Assembly (NCBI GenBank): GCA_945902745.1
Contig: CAMDNE010000010.1
Location: forward strand, 45,317 to 109,316
Source of the DNA: Chitinophaga pinensis
Lineage (GTDB): Bacteria; Bacteroidota; Bacteroidia; Flavobacteriales_D; Crocinitomicaceae
Direction of reading: 5' to 3'
DNA length: 64,000 nucleotides
Within the stretch, counting starts at the first letter, position 1. Each line of letters starts with the position of its first letter. The notes under the pieces are model-generated. The model made no database searches, was not told the origin of the DNA, and saw only the letters and a program-made list of their open reading frames with translations. A program made the position numbers and the translations under genes. Positions 19,400-29,206 of the stretch are shown here, in pieces.

Positions 19400-21724
19400 A
19401 TGAAAAATTTCATTTTTGTTCTTTTTATACTCTCTAATTTTTGGTCATTTTCACAAGAAAAATTCACAATTAGCGGAGCAATCTCTGACTCCACAAAAGG
19501 AGAAGAATTAATCAATGCTACAATTAAAATTAAAGGCCAAAACATTGGAGCTTATTCGAATGAATATGGGTTTTATTCCATAACACTTCCCCAAGGGAAT
19601 TATACGTTGATATTTCTAGCAACAGGCTACCAGGCGAAAGAACAAGATATAACATTAGATAAAGATATAAAACTGAATTTTCAATTGGTTTCTTTATCTG
19701 AGAAAATAAAAGAATTGAAAGAAATCAATGTTACTGCGAAAAAACAAGATCAAAATATTACTGATCCGTTAATGGGCGTTGAAAGATTGAATCCAGCAGC
19801 AATCGCTAAAATCCCTGTTCTTTTAGGTGAAAAAGATATTATCAAAACAATGCAATTATTGCCGGGTGTAAAAAGTGCAGGTGAAGGAAATGCAGGATTT
19901 TATGTTAGAGGAGGTGCGGCCGATCAAAATTTAATTTTATTAGATGAGGCACCAGTTTATAATGCTTCCCATTTATTAGGTTTCTTTTCAACTTTTAATT
20001 CTGACGCAATTAAAGATGCCGTTTTATATAAAGGGAATCAACCTGCTAATTTTGGAGGTAGACTTTCATCTGTTTTAGATATAAAAATGAATGAAGGTAA
20101 TAACAAACGATATAATGTGAGTGGAGGAGTTGGAGTAATTGCATCGAGATTAAATATTGAAGGGCCAATTATTAAAGATAAAGCATCGTTTTTAATTTCT
20201 GGAAGAAGAACGTATGTTGATGTGTTTTTAAAAGCATCAGATAAATTCAAAGGTAATACACTTTATTTTTATGATTTAAATGCAAAAGTGAATTATAGAA
20301 TCAACGATAAAAATCGTGTATTTCTATCTGGGTATTTTGGTCGAGATAAACTTGGATTGGGTGATCAATTTGGAATTGATTGGGGGAATGCTACAGGAAC
20401 GATGAGGTGGAATCATATTTTAACAGATAAACTCTTTTCTAATACCTCTTTAATTTTTAGTTCTTACGATTATAAAATTGCTATTAAGAATGACAATGTT
20501 GATTTTGATATTAAATCTTCAATCAAAGATATTAACCTAAAGCAAGAGTTTCAATATTTTATAAATACTAGAAACAAATTGAAATTTGGGATCAATGCAA
20601 TTAACCATGGAATAATTCCTGGTCAAATTGATGCAAGTATTGGATCTGGAATTAATTCCTTGAAACTTACTACAAATAAATCGATTGAAGCAGCTGTTTT
20701 TATAACAAATGACTGGACTATAACAGAGAAATTTACAATGAGTTATGGCTTGAGATTGAGTAGTTTCTCAATGTTGGGAAATAACCAAAATGTTTATTCA
20801 TTTGACGCGAATGGTGACGTGAGTGATACGAATGTTTATAAGAACAATTCATTTGTTACGACATATCCAATTCTCGAACCTCGAGTTTCAATGAGTTATG
20901 TATATTCGAAAACAGCATCTTTCAAAGCTGCTTATGCTCGAAATGCTCAATACATTCACTTGGTATCAAATACGACGACAAGTTCTCCAACAGATTTATG
21001 GATACCTTCAAGTATAAACACTAAACCAGAAATTGCGGATCAAGTTTCTGTTGGTTGGTTCAAAAACATGAAAGAGAATTCCTACGAAATGAGTGTAGAA
21101 ACATACTACAAAACAATGCAAAATCAAATTGATTATAGAAATGGGGCTAATCTTCAAGCCAACGAATTAATAGAAGGTGAATTACTTTATGGAATTGGCA
21201 GAGCATATGGCTTAGAGTTTATTATAAAAAAGAAAACTGGAAAATTAACAGGTTGGATTGGATATACGTTATCAAGAACTGAAAGAAGAATAGACGGAAT
21301 TAATGATGGCAACTGGTATGTAGCAAAACAAGATCGGACGCATGATGTTTCAGTCGTTGGAATTTATGACATCACTCCAAAACTCTCTGTTTCGGCGCTA
21401 TTTGTATACTACACTGGAAATGCTGTGACATTCCCATCTGGAAAATATGTTATTAATGGAGAAACACAATTCCTTTATACGGAAAGAAATGGATACAGAA
21501 TGCCTGCATATCATAGAATGGATATTGGTGTTACATGGCTGAGGAAAAACACTGTTAAATATGAAAGTAGTTGGAATTTTTCCGTGTATAATGTTTATGG
21601 TCGAATGAATGCGTATTCTATAACATTCAGACAAAATGCTGATAATCCAAATGTAACAGAAGCAGTTCAAACATCACTTTTTAGATGGGTACCATCAATT
21701 ACTTATAATTTTAAATTTAAATAA
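19400..21724 (+). CDS. TonB-dependent receptor with carboxypeptidase-like regulatory domain
   Basis: Outer-membrane active-transport receptor, 774 residues from ATG at 19400; this start gives a clean signal peptide (MKNFIFVLFIL, cleavage near WSFSQ), whereas the TTG at 19346 would place an unlikely extension before it. A CarboxypepD_reg-like domain (about 20-105) is followed by the plug (about 115-240, VRGGAADQNLILLDEAPVYN then GRLSSVLDIKMNEG) and a 22-strand-type barrel ending in a terminal aromatic strand (TYNFKFK). It forms a pair with the DUF4249 lipoprotein one base downstream, an arrangement analogous to SusC/SusD but with a different lid family. The substrate is unknown. A GATATTTG box at 19374-19381 is a plausible -7 element. 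Confidence 0.9.
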   Translation: MKNFIFVLFILSNFWSFSQEKFTISGAISDSTKGEELINATIKIKGQNIGAYSNEYGFYSITLPQGNYTLIFLATGYQAKEQDITLDKDIKLNFQLVSLSEKIKELKEINVTAKKQDQNITDPLMGVERLNPAAIAKIPVLLGEKDIIKTMQLLPGVKSAGEGNAGFYVRGGAADQNLILLDEAPVYNASHLLGFFSTFNSDAIKDAVLYKGNQPANFGGRLSSVLDIKMNEGNNKRYNVSGGVGVIASRLNIEGPIIKDKASFLISGRRTYVDVFLKASDKFKGNTLYFYDLNAKVNYRINDKNRVFLSGYFGRDKLGLGDQFGIDWGNATGTMRWNHILTDKLFSNTSLIFSSYDYKIAIKNDNVDFDIKSSIKDINLKQEFQYFINTRNKLKFGINAINHGIIPGQIDASIGSGINSLKLTTNKSIEAAVFITNDWTITEKFTMSYGLRLSSFSMLGNNQNVYSFDANGDVSDTNVYKNNSFVTTYPILEPRVSMSYVYSKTASFKAAYARNAQYIHLVSNTTTSSPTDLWIPSSINTKPEIADQVSVGWFKNMKENSYEMSVETYYKTMQNQIDYRNGANLQANELIEGELLYGIGRAYGLEFIIKKKTGKLTGWIGYTLSRTERRIDGINDGNWYVAKQDRTHDVSVVGIYDITPKLSVSALFVYYTGNAVTFPSGKYVINGETQFLYTERNGYRMPAYHRMDIGVTWLRKNTVKYESSWNFSVYNVYGRMNAYSITFRQNADNPNVTEAVQTSLFRWVPSITYNFKFK

Positions 21725-21725
21725 A

Positions 21726-22508
21726 ATGAAGAAATATTTTATTTTAAAAGGTAGTTTCGTTCTGCTTTTTTTGAGTTTTATCATTAGCTCTTGCACGAAA
21801 GTAATCCAAGTAGATTTAAATTCGAAGGATCCACAATATGTAATTGAAGGATTTGTAACGTTAGGGAAAACGACTCATCAGGTTAGTATTACAAAAACAT
21901 TGAATATATACGATTCAAGTGCTTTTCCGACAGTAGATAATGCTGTTGTTACTTTATCCGATGATCAAGGTAATTCTCAAAATATGGTTTTAATTTCTCC
22001 TGGTAATTATCAGGCAACTGCATTTCCTGTTGTTGCAGGAAGAATGTATACACTATCTGTGTCAGTTGATTCAAAAGTTTTTGTTGCAAGCATGGTAATG
22101 CCACAAGATGTTCCATTAGATGATATTGAAACGTTGCCTTTTTCATTTGGACCTCAAGTGTTCAATACAATTGTGCCGGTTAGATTAGACCCAGTCGGTA
22201 TTGAAAATTACTATCAATTCCGATTATTGAATCATGGTAAATATATTCCAGGAATTTATATTCAATCTGATCAATTTAATGATGGGAATATCATGAAGGA
22301 ACCTATTTTTGCAGATGGGATTAATTCTGGAGATACTGTACTTATTGAAATGTTTGGAATTGACAGAACGGTATATGATTATTATTATACGTTAGTGCAA
22401 AATCAACAAGGGGCAACTCCCGCCAATCCAACTTCTAATTTCTCAGGTGGTTGTTTGGGCTATTTGTCTGTAAGAACTATGGATACAATGTCGGTGATTA
22501 TTCCTTAA
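21726..22508 (+). CDS. DUF4249 outer-membrane lipoprotein, partner of the TonB receptor
   Basis: A 260-residue lipoprotein with signal peptide and lipobox ending IISSC (lipidated Cys23), followed by the DUF4249 pattern: a start strand with VIQVDLN-x-KDPQYVIEGFVT, then TVDNAVVTLSDDQG, GRMYTLSVSV and a C-terminal tyrosine-rich stretch (RTVYDYYYTLVQNQQG, about 210). DUF4249 proteins are encoded next to TonB receptors in Bacteroidota and are presumed to help substrate capture at the cell surface. Here the gene starts one base after the receptor stop, so the pair is co-translated. No sugar- or metal-specific neighbour gives the ligand. Confidence 0.85.
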   Translation: MKKYFILKGSFVLLFLSFIISSCTKVIQVDLNSKDPQYVIEGFVTLGKTTHQVSITKTLNIYDSSAFPTVDNAVVTLSDDQGNSQNMVLISPGNYQATAFPVVAGRMYTLSVSVDSKVFVASMVMPQDVPLDDIETLPFSFGPQVFNTIVPVRLDPVGIENYYQFRLLNHGKYIPGIYIQSDQFNDGNIMKEPIFADGINSGDTVLIEMFGIDRTVYDYYYTLVQNQQGATPANPTSNFSGGCLGYLSVRTMDTMSVIIP

Positions 22509-22554
22509 TTATATTTTCGATTACCAAATTACTGCAACTACAATTTTCTTTATG

Positions 22555-22562
22555 TAGTTTTG
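22555..22562 (+). promoter_or_regulatory. Candidate -7 element upstream of pyrF
   Basis: TAGTTTTG fits TAnnTTTG and lies 17 bases before the ATG at 22580. No clear -33 element is seen. Confidence 0.4.
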
Positions 22563-22579
22563 GGTAAATTTTGATTCAC

Positions 22580-23398
22580 ATGACACGCCAAGAATTAGTA
22601 GACCAAATTCGTTTAAAAAAATCTTTCCTATGTGTTGGATTAGATACTGATTTATCTAAAATACCAGCTCATTTACTCGATACAGAGGATCCAATTTTTG
22701 AATTTAACAAGGCAATTATTGATGCAACTAAAGACTTTGCCGTTGCCTACAAACCAAACATTGCTTTTTATGAATGTTATGGACCAAAAGGCTGGGAATC
22801 ATTGAAAAAAACCATAGATTATATTCCAAAAAATATCTTTACAATAGCAGATGCAAAAAGAGGTGATATTGGAAATACGTCGACTTATTATGCCAAAACG
22901 TTTTTTGAATATTTAAACTGTGATTCAGTCACTGTTGCTCCATACATGGGTGAAGACAGTGTTACACCTTTTCTTGAATTTGAAAATAAATGGGTGATAT
23001 TATTGGCTTTAACTTCTAATAAAGGAGCGCTTGATTTTCAATTCATGACGGATCTTAAAGGAGAGAAATTATATCAAAAAGTGTTGCGTAAATCAAGTGC
23101 TTGGGGAACAGATGAAAATCTTATGTATGTTGTTGGTGCAACGCGCGCTGAAGGAATCGGAGAGGTTCGCAAGCTTGTCCCAAACCATTTTTTCCTCGTT
23201 CCAGGAGTTGGAGCGCAAGGAGGTTCTTTAGCTGATGTTGCAAATTTTGGATGGAACGACGATTGTGGTTTACTTGTGAATTCTTCTAGAGGAATTATTT
23301 ATGCCTCCAATGGACTTGACTTTGCAGAAAAAGCAGGTGTTGAAGCTCAAAAATTACAATTGGAAATGGCCGATATTTTACGTCAAAAAGGGTTTTAA
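22580..23398 (+). CDS. pyrF: Orotidine-5'-phosphate decarboxylase (type 2)
   Basis: Converts OMP to UMP, the last step of de novo pyrimidine synthesis. 272 residues from ATG at 22580 (a TTG three codons upstream is the only alternative). The length and the motif D91-x-K93-R94-G-D96-I-G-N-T mark the longer type-2 PyrF common in Bacteroidota and Actinobacteria. The N-terminal [14 protein letters not shown] and the C-terminal VPGVGAQGG phosphate-binding and NSSRGI segments are intact. Monocistronic: it has its own upstream -7 box and no close co-directional partner. Confidence 0.95.
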   Translation: MTRQELVDQIRLKKSFLCVGLDTDLSKIPAHLLDTEDPIFEFNKAIIDATKDFAVAYKPNIAFYECYGPKGWESLKKTIDYIPKNIFTIADAKRGDIGNTSTYYAKTFFEYLNCDSVTVAPYMGEDSVTPFLEFENKWVILLALTSNKGALDFQFMTDLKGEKLYQKVLRKSSAWGTDENLMYVVGATRAEGIGEVRKLVPNHFFLVPGVGAQGGSLADVANFGWNDDCGLLVNSSRGIIYASNGLDFAEKAGVEAQKLQLEMADILRQKGF

Positions 23399-23489
23399 CT
23401 TTTTTTGGTTTTCTTTTTATTATTCCATTTTTTAAAAAGCGTTACTTTCATTGAAAACATCGTTGTCTAATTCATTGAATATTATTTAC

Positions 23490-24122
23490 ATGAAAGTATT
23501 TTTTTATCTCAATTTATTTATAAGCGTTATTTTTCTTTGCTCCTGTGTTCAAGGACAAACTGAAACGCAAGAAAGTGTTGAAACCAATAATGTGGTGAGT
23601 GACAGTTTGCCAATATTTGAACGAATGAATCAAAAGGCCTTCGCTCTTAAGACATACCTAAAAACCCATTCGAGCTACAACCAAAATCTAATTGTTTTAA
23701 TTGACATGCGCCAAAATTCAGGAAAATATCGATTGTTCATTTATGATTTAGATTCAATGAAAGCAATTAGCAAAGCATTGGTTGCACATGGAAGTGGCTC
23801 TGAAACAGATTATGTAGACAGTTTAAAATTTAGTAATGTTCCAAATTCATATTGTACTTCAATTGGAAAATATAAAATAGGTGCTTCATATATTGGGTCT
23901 TTTGGCAAATCATATAAATTACATGGTTTAGATGATTCTAATAATAAAGCATTTGAAAGATTTGTTGTTTTGCATCGCTATAGTTGTGTTCCTGATAGTG
24001 AGCAATCATATCCAATATGCAACAGTCTAGGTTGTCCAATGGTTTCAGAAAATTACTTTTTAGAATTGGATAAATACATCTCCAACTCAAACAAACCAAT
24101 TTTATTGGAAATTTATTATTGA
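23490..24122 (+). CDS. L,D-transpeptidase-like (YkuD_2 family) lipoprotein
   Basis: About 210 residues from ATG at 23490; the track of hydrophobic residues then fits a lipoprotein signal (MKVFFYLNLF, lipobox near IFLCSC). A TTG at 23451 would add an unneeded 13 residues. The catalytic half shows the YkuD_2/murein L,D-transpeptidase pattern: ALVAHGSGS, FSNVPNS-x-x-TS-x-G-x-Y, KLHGLDDSNNKAFER, VVLHRY and SLGCPMVS, where the Cys is the expected nucleophile and the earlier His the partner. Such enzymes cross-link peptidoglycan through diaminopimelate or attach proteins to it, but the YkuD_2 branch is poorly characterised, so the activity is inferred. The following small membrane gene may be co-transcribed. 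Confidence 0.8.
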   Translation: MKVFFYLNLFISVIFLCSCVQGQTETQESVETNNVVSDSLPIFERMNQKAFALKTYLKTHSSYNQNLIVLIDMRQNSGKYRLFIYDLDSMKAISKALVAHGSGSETDYVDSLKFSNVPNSYCTSIGKYKIGASYIGSFGKSYKLHGLDDSNNKAFERFVVLHRYSCVPDSEQSYPICNSLGCPMVSENYFLELDKYISNSNKPILLEIYY

Positions 24123-24163
24123 TTAATATTTTTTTTATATTTATTCCAACTATCAGTCTCTCA

Positions 24164-24370
24164 ATGAAAGGAATAAAATGGTTTCAACGCTTGATGATTA
24201 CTGCGCTTCTAGGCTTAAATGCCTTTGTTTTTATGTCAATGCGTGACGTTTCAATTGAAAAAAATATTTTGTGTACACTTTTTTTAATTGTCTCCTCACT
24301 TTTACTTTTCACATTGATTGCTTATTTTCTAAAGACACGAAAGAATAAATCAATTCAAGATTCTAATTAG
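24164..24370 (+). CDS. Small two-helix membrane protein
   Basis: Unrecognised. From ATG at 24164 the product is 68 residues with two predicted membrane helices (about 10-27 and 36-55) and a lysine-rich cytoplasmic tail (KTRKNKS). A TTG at 24119, overlapping the stop of the upstream gene by 4 bases, would add 15 hydrophobic residues and is a weaker choice. It lies directly after the L,D-transpeptidase-like lipoprotein and may share its transcript. No family or function can be assigned. Confidence 0.55.
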   Translation: MKGIKWFQRLMITALLGLNAFVFMSMRDVSIEKNILCTLFLIVSSLLLFTLIAYFLKTRKNKSIQDSN

Positions 24371-24413
24371 TGTTTTAGATTTTATTACCTTCACTTTCCT
24401 AAAAGTTAAAAAA

Positions 24414-26438
24414 ATGAAGGTATTATTTTCTTTTTTGATTGTTTGTTCAATTTTTGTCGCAAACTCTCAAAATACATTGACTCCAGAAATTTTATGGAAA
24501 TTTAATCGTGTTTCTGGGGGTACTGTTTCTCCTGACGGGAATTATTTATTATATAGCCAACGGTCATTCAATATGGCCGAAAACAAAGGCAATACCGACC
24601 TGTTTGTCCTTGATTTAAAAACGAATAAATCAAAACAAATTACTGAAACACCTTTTTCTGAATTCGAAGCTCAATGGGGACGAAATAATAAAATTTGGTT
24701 TATGTCAACCGAAAAGGACGGAATTCAAATTTGGAAAATGAGCTTTGACGGAACGGAAAAACAAATGGTATCATCGTTTGCTGACGCGGAAATAGAAGGT
24801 TTTAAACTTGCGCCAAATGAAAGTTTTGTTCTGACCATTGAAGCTGTTAAAGTCAATCAAACTGTTAACGATAAATATCCAGATCTTCCAAAAGCGAATG
24901 CACGTGTTGAAGATGATTTAATGTATCGTCACTGGGATCATTTTGATGATTTCAAAAAAAGGCATTTAGTCATTCATCAAATTTCAAATTCAACTTCAAT
25001 TGAAATTAATGGTGTTGATATTTTGAATGGAGAAGCCTTTGATGGAATCCTTCCTCCACATGGTGGGAGCGAGCAATTTTGTTTTTCGAATGATTCTAAA
25101 AAGATAATTTATACTTCTAAGAAATTGAAAGGGAAAGAATTCGCTCAAAGTACTAATAGTGAATTATATGAATACTCTATTGAGTCAAAAAAAACAAGAA
25201 CTTTATCTGAAGGATATTTGGGTTATGATAACAATCTAGCTTTTTCTTCAATGGATCAAATGGCATGGTTAAGTATGGCTCGAAATGGTTTTGAGGCAGA
25301 TAAAAACAACATTATTATTCGTGATGGTTCTGGAAACGATAAAAATTTAACGAAAGATATCGACTTATCGGTTACTGATTTTGCTTGGCATCCTTCTGGA
25401 AAAATGATATACTTTATTGCTGTTATTAAAGGAACTGCTCATGTTTTTGAAATGGATATTGCTACTTCAAAATACCGTCAAATTACAATTGGTCAATTTG
25501 ATTATTTAAGCATTTCAATTTTTGGCGATAATTTATATTGTGGTAGACAATCAATGGTTAATCCGACTGATTTATACGCCGTATCCATCAAGAAAGGAAA
25601 AGTTACAGAACTTACTCATTCGAATGAAGATTTATTGAAAACGTTGACAATGCCGAAAGTTGAAGAACGATGGGTTGAAACAACTGATGGAAAAAAAATG
25701 TTGGTATGGATGGTGTATCCACCCAATTTTGATCCGTCTAAAAAATATCCTGCATTGTTATACTGTAATGGAGGACCGCAAAGCGCTGTTAGTCAATTTT
25801 TCTCGTACAGGTGGAATTTGGCATTAATGGCATCTCAAGGTTATATTGTAGTAGCTCCAAATCGTCGTGGTTTACCAGGTTTTGGACAAGAATGGAATGA
25901 TGCTATTTCAAAAGATTGGGGAGGACAAGCAATGAAAGATTATCTATCAGCTATTGATAATGCATCTCAAGAACCGTACGTTGACGAAACACGGTTAGGA
26001 GCAGTTGGTGCTTCTTATGGTGGTTATTCGGTCTACATGCTTGCTGGAATTCATGAGAACCGTTTTAAAACATTTATCGCACATTGTGGACTTTTCAACC
26101 TAGAAAGTTGGTATGGAACTACCGAAGAATTATTTTTTGCCAATTGGGATCAAGGTGGGCCATATTGGTTAGATGAAAATAAAGAAAATTATAAAATTAA
26201 CAGCCCTCATAATTACGTTGCGAATTGGAATACTCCACTACTTGTAATTCATGGAGGACTAGATTACAGAGTGCCTGAATCTGAAGGAATGCAAGCTTTT
26301 CAAGCTGCACAACTTAAAGGGATAAAAAGCAAGTATTTGTATTTCCCAACTGAGAGCCATTGGGTGCAAAGTCCACAAAATAGTTTGGTTTGGCAAAGAG
26401 AGTTTTTTGAATGGTTAAAAGAAGATTTGAAACCATAG
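24414..26438 (+). CDS. Exported S9 family prolyl oligopeptidase-type peptidase
   Basis: A 674-residue periplasmic serine peptidase of family S9 (acylaminoacyl-peptidase/dipeptidyl-peptidase type). A signal peptide (1-19, ending VANSQ) precedes a beta-propeller with WD40-like blades (about 25-410: SPDGNYLLYSQR, SEFEAQWG, HPSGKMIYFI) and an alpha/beta hydrolase domain (about 420-674). Catalytic residues are visible: Ser534 in GASYGGY, Asp617 in GGLDYRVP and His649 in ESHWV. The propeller gates access, so oligopeptides are the expected substrates. No operon partner; the next gene has its own strong promoter. Confidence 0.93.
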   Translation: MKVLFSFLIVCSIFVANSQNTLTPEILWKFNRVSGGTVSPDGNYLLYSQRSFNMAENKGNTDLFVLDLKTNKSKQITETPFSEFEAQWGRNNKIWFMSTEKDGIQIWKMSFDGTEKQMVSSFADAEIEGFKLAPNESFVLTIEAVKVNQTVNDKYPDLPKANARVEDDLMYRHWDHFDDFKKRHLVIHQISNSTSIEINGVDILNGEAFDGILPPHGGSEQFCFSNDSKKIIYTSKKLKGKEFAQSTNSELYEYSIESKKTRTLSEGYLGYDNNLAFSSMDQMAWLSMARNGFEADKNNIIIRDGSGNDKNLTKDIDLSVTDFAWHPSGKMIYFIAVIKGTAHVFEMDIATSKYRQITIGQFDYLSISIFGDNLYCGRQSMVNPTDLYAVSIKKGKVTELTHSNEDLLKTLTMPKVEERWVETTDGKKMLVWMVYPPNFDPSKKYPALLYCNGGPQSAVSQFFSYRWNLALMASQGYIVVAPNRRGLPGFGQEWNDAISKDWGGQAMKDYLSAIDNASQEPYVDETRLGAVGASYGGYSVYMLAGIHENRFKTFIAHCGLFNLESWYGTTEELFFANWDQGGPYWLDENKENYKINSPHNYVANWNTPLLVIHGGLDYRVPESEGMQAFQAAQLKGIKSKYLYFPTESHWVQSPQNSLVWQREFFEWLKEDLKP

Positions 26439-26442
26439 GGAA

Positions 26443-26473
26443 TTTGACTTCTTCTTTATTTTCATTACTTTTG
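26443..26473 (+). promoter_or_regulatory. Promoter of the RND exporter gene
   Basis: TTTG (26443-26446), then 19 bases, then TACTTTTG (26466-26473): an exact match to the Bacteroidota primary sigma consensus TTTG-N19-TAnnTTTG, 30 bases before the ATG at 26504. Confidence 0.75.
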
Positions 26474-26503
26474 AAGGCTTATACGAACAAATAATTTACA
26501 CTA

Positions 26504-29164
26504 ATGTGGAATAAATTAGCGAATTTAATTCTTAAAAATCGATTTTTAATTCTGGGGATTATCACTTTGATTACCGTATATTTTGGTTATCATGCTGCCA
26601 CAGGATTGAAAATGGAGAATAAATATGGTATTATTTTACCAAAAGATTCGCCAACAACACAGAACTATAATACATTTAAGGAAAGATTTGGTGAAGATGG
26701 TGGCACTTTTGTTCTTGCAATTCAAACGGATTCTCTTTATACAAAAGACAAATTCCTTAAGTGGAAAGAGTTAGGCGATTCTATTTTGCAATTTAATGGC
26801 GTTGAATCGGTCGTTTCTGAAGCTACATTATTTACAATTCACAATAACAAAGAGGAAAATAAATTCGAAGTTCGTCGTATTTTTTCTGATATAAATTTCC
26901 AAGAAAAATCAATTGAAACAATAGAAAAGGAAATAAAGAATAACCCATTGTATAATAAAGTTTTATATAATGATTCCTCCAATGCATCTTTAATGATGAT
27001 AAAAATTGATGAGCGATTTTTATCGGATCGAGTAAAATCAAAAGTTGTACTTGAGATTCAAAAACTTGCAATAACTTATGAAAAGGATTTTGGGAAATTT
27101 CATTTCGCAGGATTACCCTATTTACGTGTGATAATTGCAAAAAGAATTCAATCTGAAATGATGATTTTTGTTGGGCTATCAATGCTTATTACATCAATTC
27201 TCATGTACTTTTTCTTTAGATCGTTTAGAGCAGTTTTGATTTGTATGACTGTTGTTGGTATCTCCGTGATTTGGGCAATGGGAACAATTGCAACAATGGG
27301 TTATGGTGTTTCTCCAATGATGGCATTAATTCCACCGTTAATGATTGTTATCGGTATCCCCAATTGTATATATCTCTATAACAAATACCATCAAGAATAT
27401 CGACATCACGGCAACAGGATGAAAGCACTTACAAGGGTTGTAAGTAAAACTGGTATTGCAATGTTTTTGACAAATGTAACTACCGCTCTTGGGTTTATTA
27501 CTTTCTTATTTACGAGTTCCGAAAAATTTTATGAATTTGGAATGATATCTACAATAAACATCATGCTTTGTTATGTTGTGTCATTGTGTTTAATTCCAAT
27601 TTTTGCCTCTTTCTTAAAAAATCCTCCTGAACGACATCTAAAACATTTAGATAGAAAACTGGCTGTAGGGTTGTTGGAAAAACTTGTTTATTTAACAGCG
27701 TTTAAAAGACCCTTAATTTACATTGTGACAATCATTATAACTGCAATTGCTGCATTTGGAATGGTGAAAATGAATGTTACGGGTAATCTTACTGGAGATA
27801 TCCCACCAAAAGATCCAATTGTAAAAGACATTAAATTTATTGAAGCTAATTTCGGCGGAGCTATTCCCTTCGAAGTAATGATTGATTACAAGGAAAAAGG
27901 TCGCTTGTTTGGTAAAAACACATTAAATAAAGTTGAAGAAGTTCAAGCGATGTTGGCAAGTGATCAACTTTTCGCAAAAAGCATCTCGATTGTTGATTTC
28001 ACCAAAGTAATCAACATGGCGTATTATGACAATAATCCAGATCGATATACTATTATTTCCAAAAGAGACAGACTACGTTTGAGTAAATACATTGAGAATT
28101 TTAATGTTACAAATAGTAATTCTACTTTTTCTTTAAAGGAATTAGTTGATACAACAAATTTTATTTTGCGAGTTCGAACTCAAATGAAAGATATTGGTTC
28201 TTATGAAGTGGCAGATGAGGTTGCAATTATTCGAAATAAGATTGATAGTATCATGAACCCAGACAAAAAAGATATTGAAAGATTGTACACTAAAATTAAT
28301 GCTGGGAAAAATGAATATATTGATTCATTATTCGAAAATTATTCAAACGTATATAACGCATTAACTGCTGAAATCGCTCAAAAAAACAGTGATTTACAAT
28401 TTCAATTTGATAATGATCCAGAAAAAATTAAAGCTTATTACTCAAAACCTAGTTTTAAAGATCAACTTCGAAAATCAATCGATCAAGAATATTATGGTGT
28501 AATATTAACAGGTACCTCTGTTGTTGTTTCTGAAGGAACACAGTATTTGTTATGGAACCTTCTTACAAGTATATTATTTGCAATTATTTCTATTGCTGCG
28601 TTGATGAGTTTATTGTTTTCTTCCTTTAAAATGGTTGTGATTTCAATGATCCCAAATATTATCCCTATGATTATCACTGCCGGAATTATGGGTTGGTTTA
28701 ATATTCCTTTAAAGCCTTCAACATTAATTATATTTTCCATTGCACTTGGTATTACAGTAGATAATACTATACATTTCCTTGCACGTTATCGCCAAGAGCT
28801 GCAAATGAAAAAATGGGATTTGAAAGAATGTGTCGCTATCTCAATTCGTGAAACTGGATTAAGTATTATTTATACTTCTGTAATTTTGTTCTTTGGATTT
28901 ATTGTCTTTGTTTTTTCTGATTTTGGAGGAACGCAAGCACTCGGTTATTTGTCAGCATTAACTTATTTTGTTGCCTTGTTTACAAACTTAATAGTACTTC
29001 CAGCACTGTTATTAACACTAGATAGAAAACTGACTACAAAATCATTTGAAGAACCTTATTTCGATGCTTATTCAGAAGAAAAGGATCTTGATTGGACAGA
29101 CTTACAATTTTCTGTTGCTGATGATGAATCTATTAAAAGTAAAGAAATTAAGAAAGAGGAATAA
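26504..29164 (+). CDS. RND superfamily (MMPL/HAE3-type) membrane exporter
   Basis: An 886-residue inner-membrane protein with the duplicated RND layout: TM1 (about 13-33), a periplasmic loop (about 35-215), TM2-6 (about 217-375), TM7 (about 402-420), a second periplasmic loop (about 425-690) with a helical insertion, and TM8-12 (about 690-850). The ITVDNTIHFLARYR segment in TM10 corresponds to the GxxxD proton-relay region of MMPL/HAE3 proteins. Members move lipids, hopanoids or other hydrophobic compounds to the periplasm; this substrate is unknown. The acidic tail (after 850) is cytoplasmic. rfbA follows 42 bases later, so readthrough is possible. Confidence 0.88.
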   Translation: MWNKLANLILKNRFLILGIITLITVYFGYHAATGLKMENKYGIILPKDSPTTQNYNTFKERFGEDGGTFVLAIQTDSLYTKDKFLKWKELGDSILQFNGVESVVSEATLFTIHNNKEENKFEVRRIFSDINFQEKSIETIEKEIKNNPLYNKVLYNDSSNASLMMIKIDERFLSDRVKSKVVLEIQKLAITYEKDFGKFHFAGLPYLRVIIAKRIQSEMMIFVGLSMLITSILMYFFFRSFRAVLICMTVVGISVIWAMGTIATMGYGVSPMMALIPPLMIVIGIPNCIYLYNKYHQEYRHHGNRMKALTRVVSKTGIAMFLTNVTTALGFITFLFTSSEKFYEFGMISTINIMLCYVVSLCLIPIFASFLKNPPERHLKHLDRKLAVGLLEKLVYLTAFKRPLIYIVTIIITAIAAFGMVKMNVTGNLTGDIPPKDPIVKDIKFIEANFGGAIPFEVMIDYKEKGRLFGKNTLNKVEEVQAMLASDQLFAKSISIVDFTKVINMAYYDNNPDRYTIISKRDRLRLSKYIENFNVTNSNSTFSLKELVDTTNFILRVRTQMKDIGSYEVADEVAIIRNKIDSIMNPDKKDIERLYTKINAGKNEYIDSLFENYSNVYNALTAEIAQKNSDLQFQFDNDPEKIKAYYSKPSFKDQLRKSIDQEYYGVILTGTSVVVSEGTQYLLWNLLTSILFAIISIAALMSLLFSSFKMVVISMIPNIIPMIITAGIMGWFNIPLKPSTLIIFSIALGITVDNTIHFLARYRQELQMKKWDLKECVAISIRETGLSIIYTSVILFFGFIVFVFSDFGGTQALGYLSALTYFVALFTNLIVLPALLLTLDRKLTTKSFEEPYFDAYSEEKDLDWTDLQFSVADDESIKSKEIKKEE

Positions 29165-29206
29165 ACTGTATTCCTGCACACTCAAAATAAATACATTATT
29201 ATTGAT

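Noticed and set aside
21726..22508. SusD as the partner of the TonB receptor
   Set aside because: The sequence has DUF4249 features and only 260 residues; SusD proteins are about twice that long with TPR helices.
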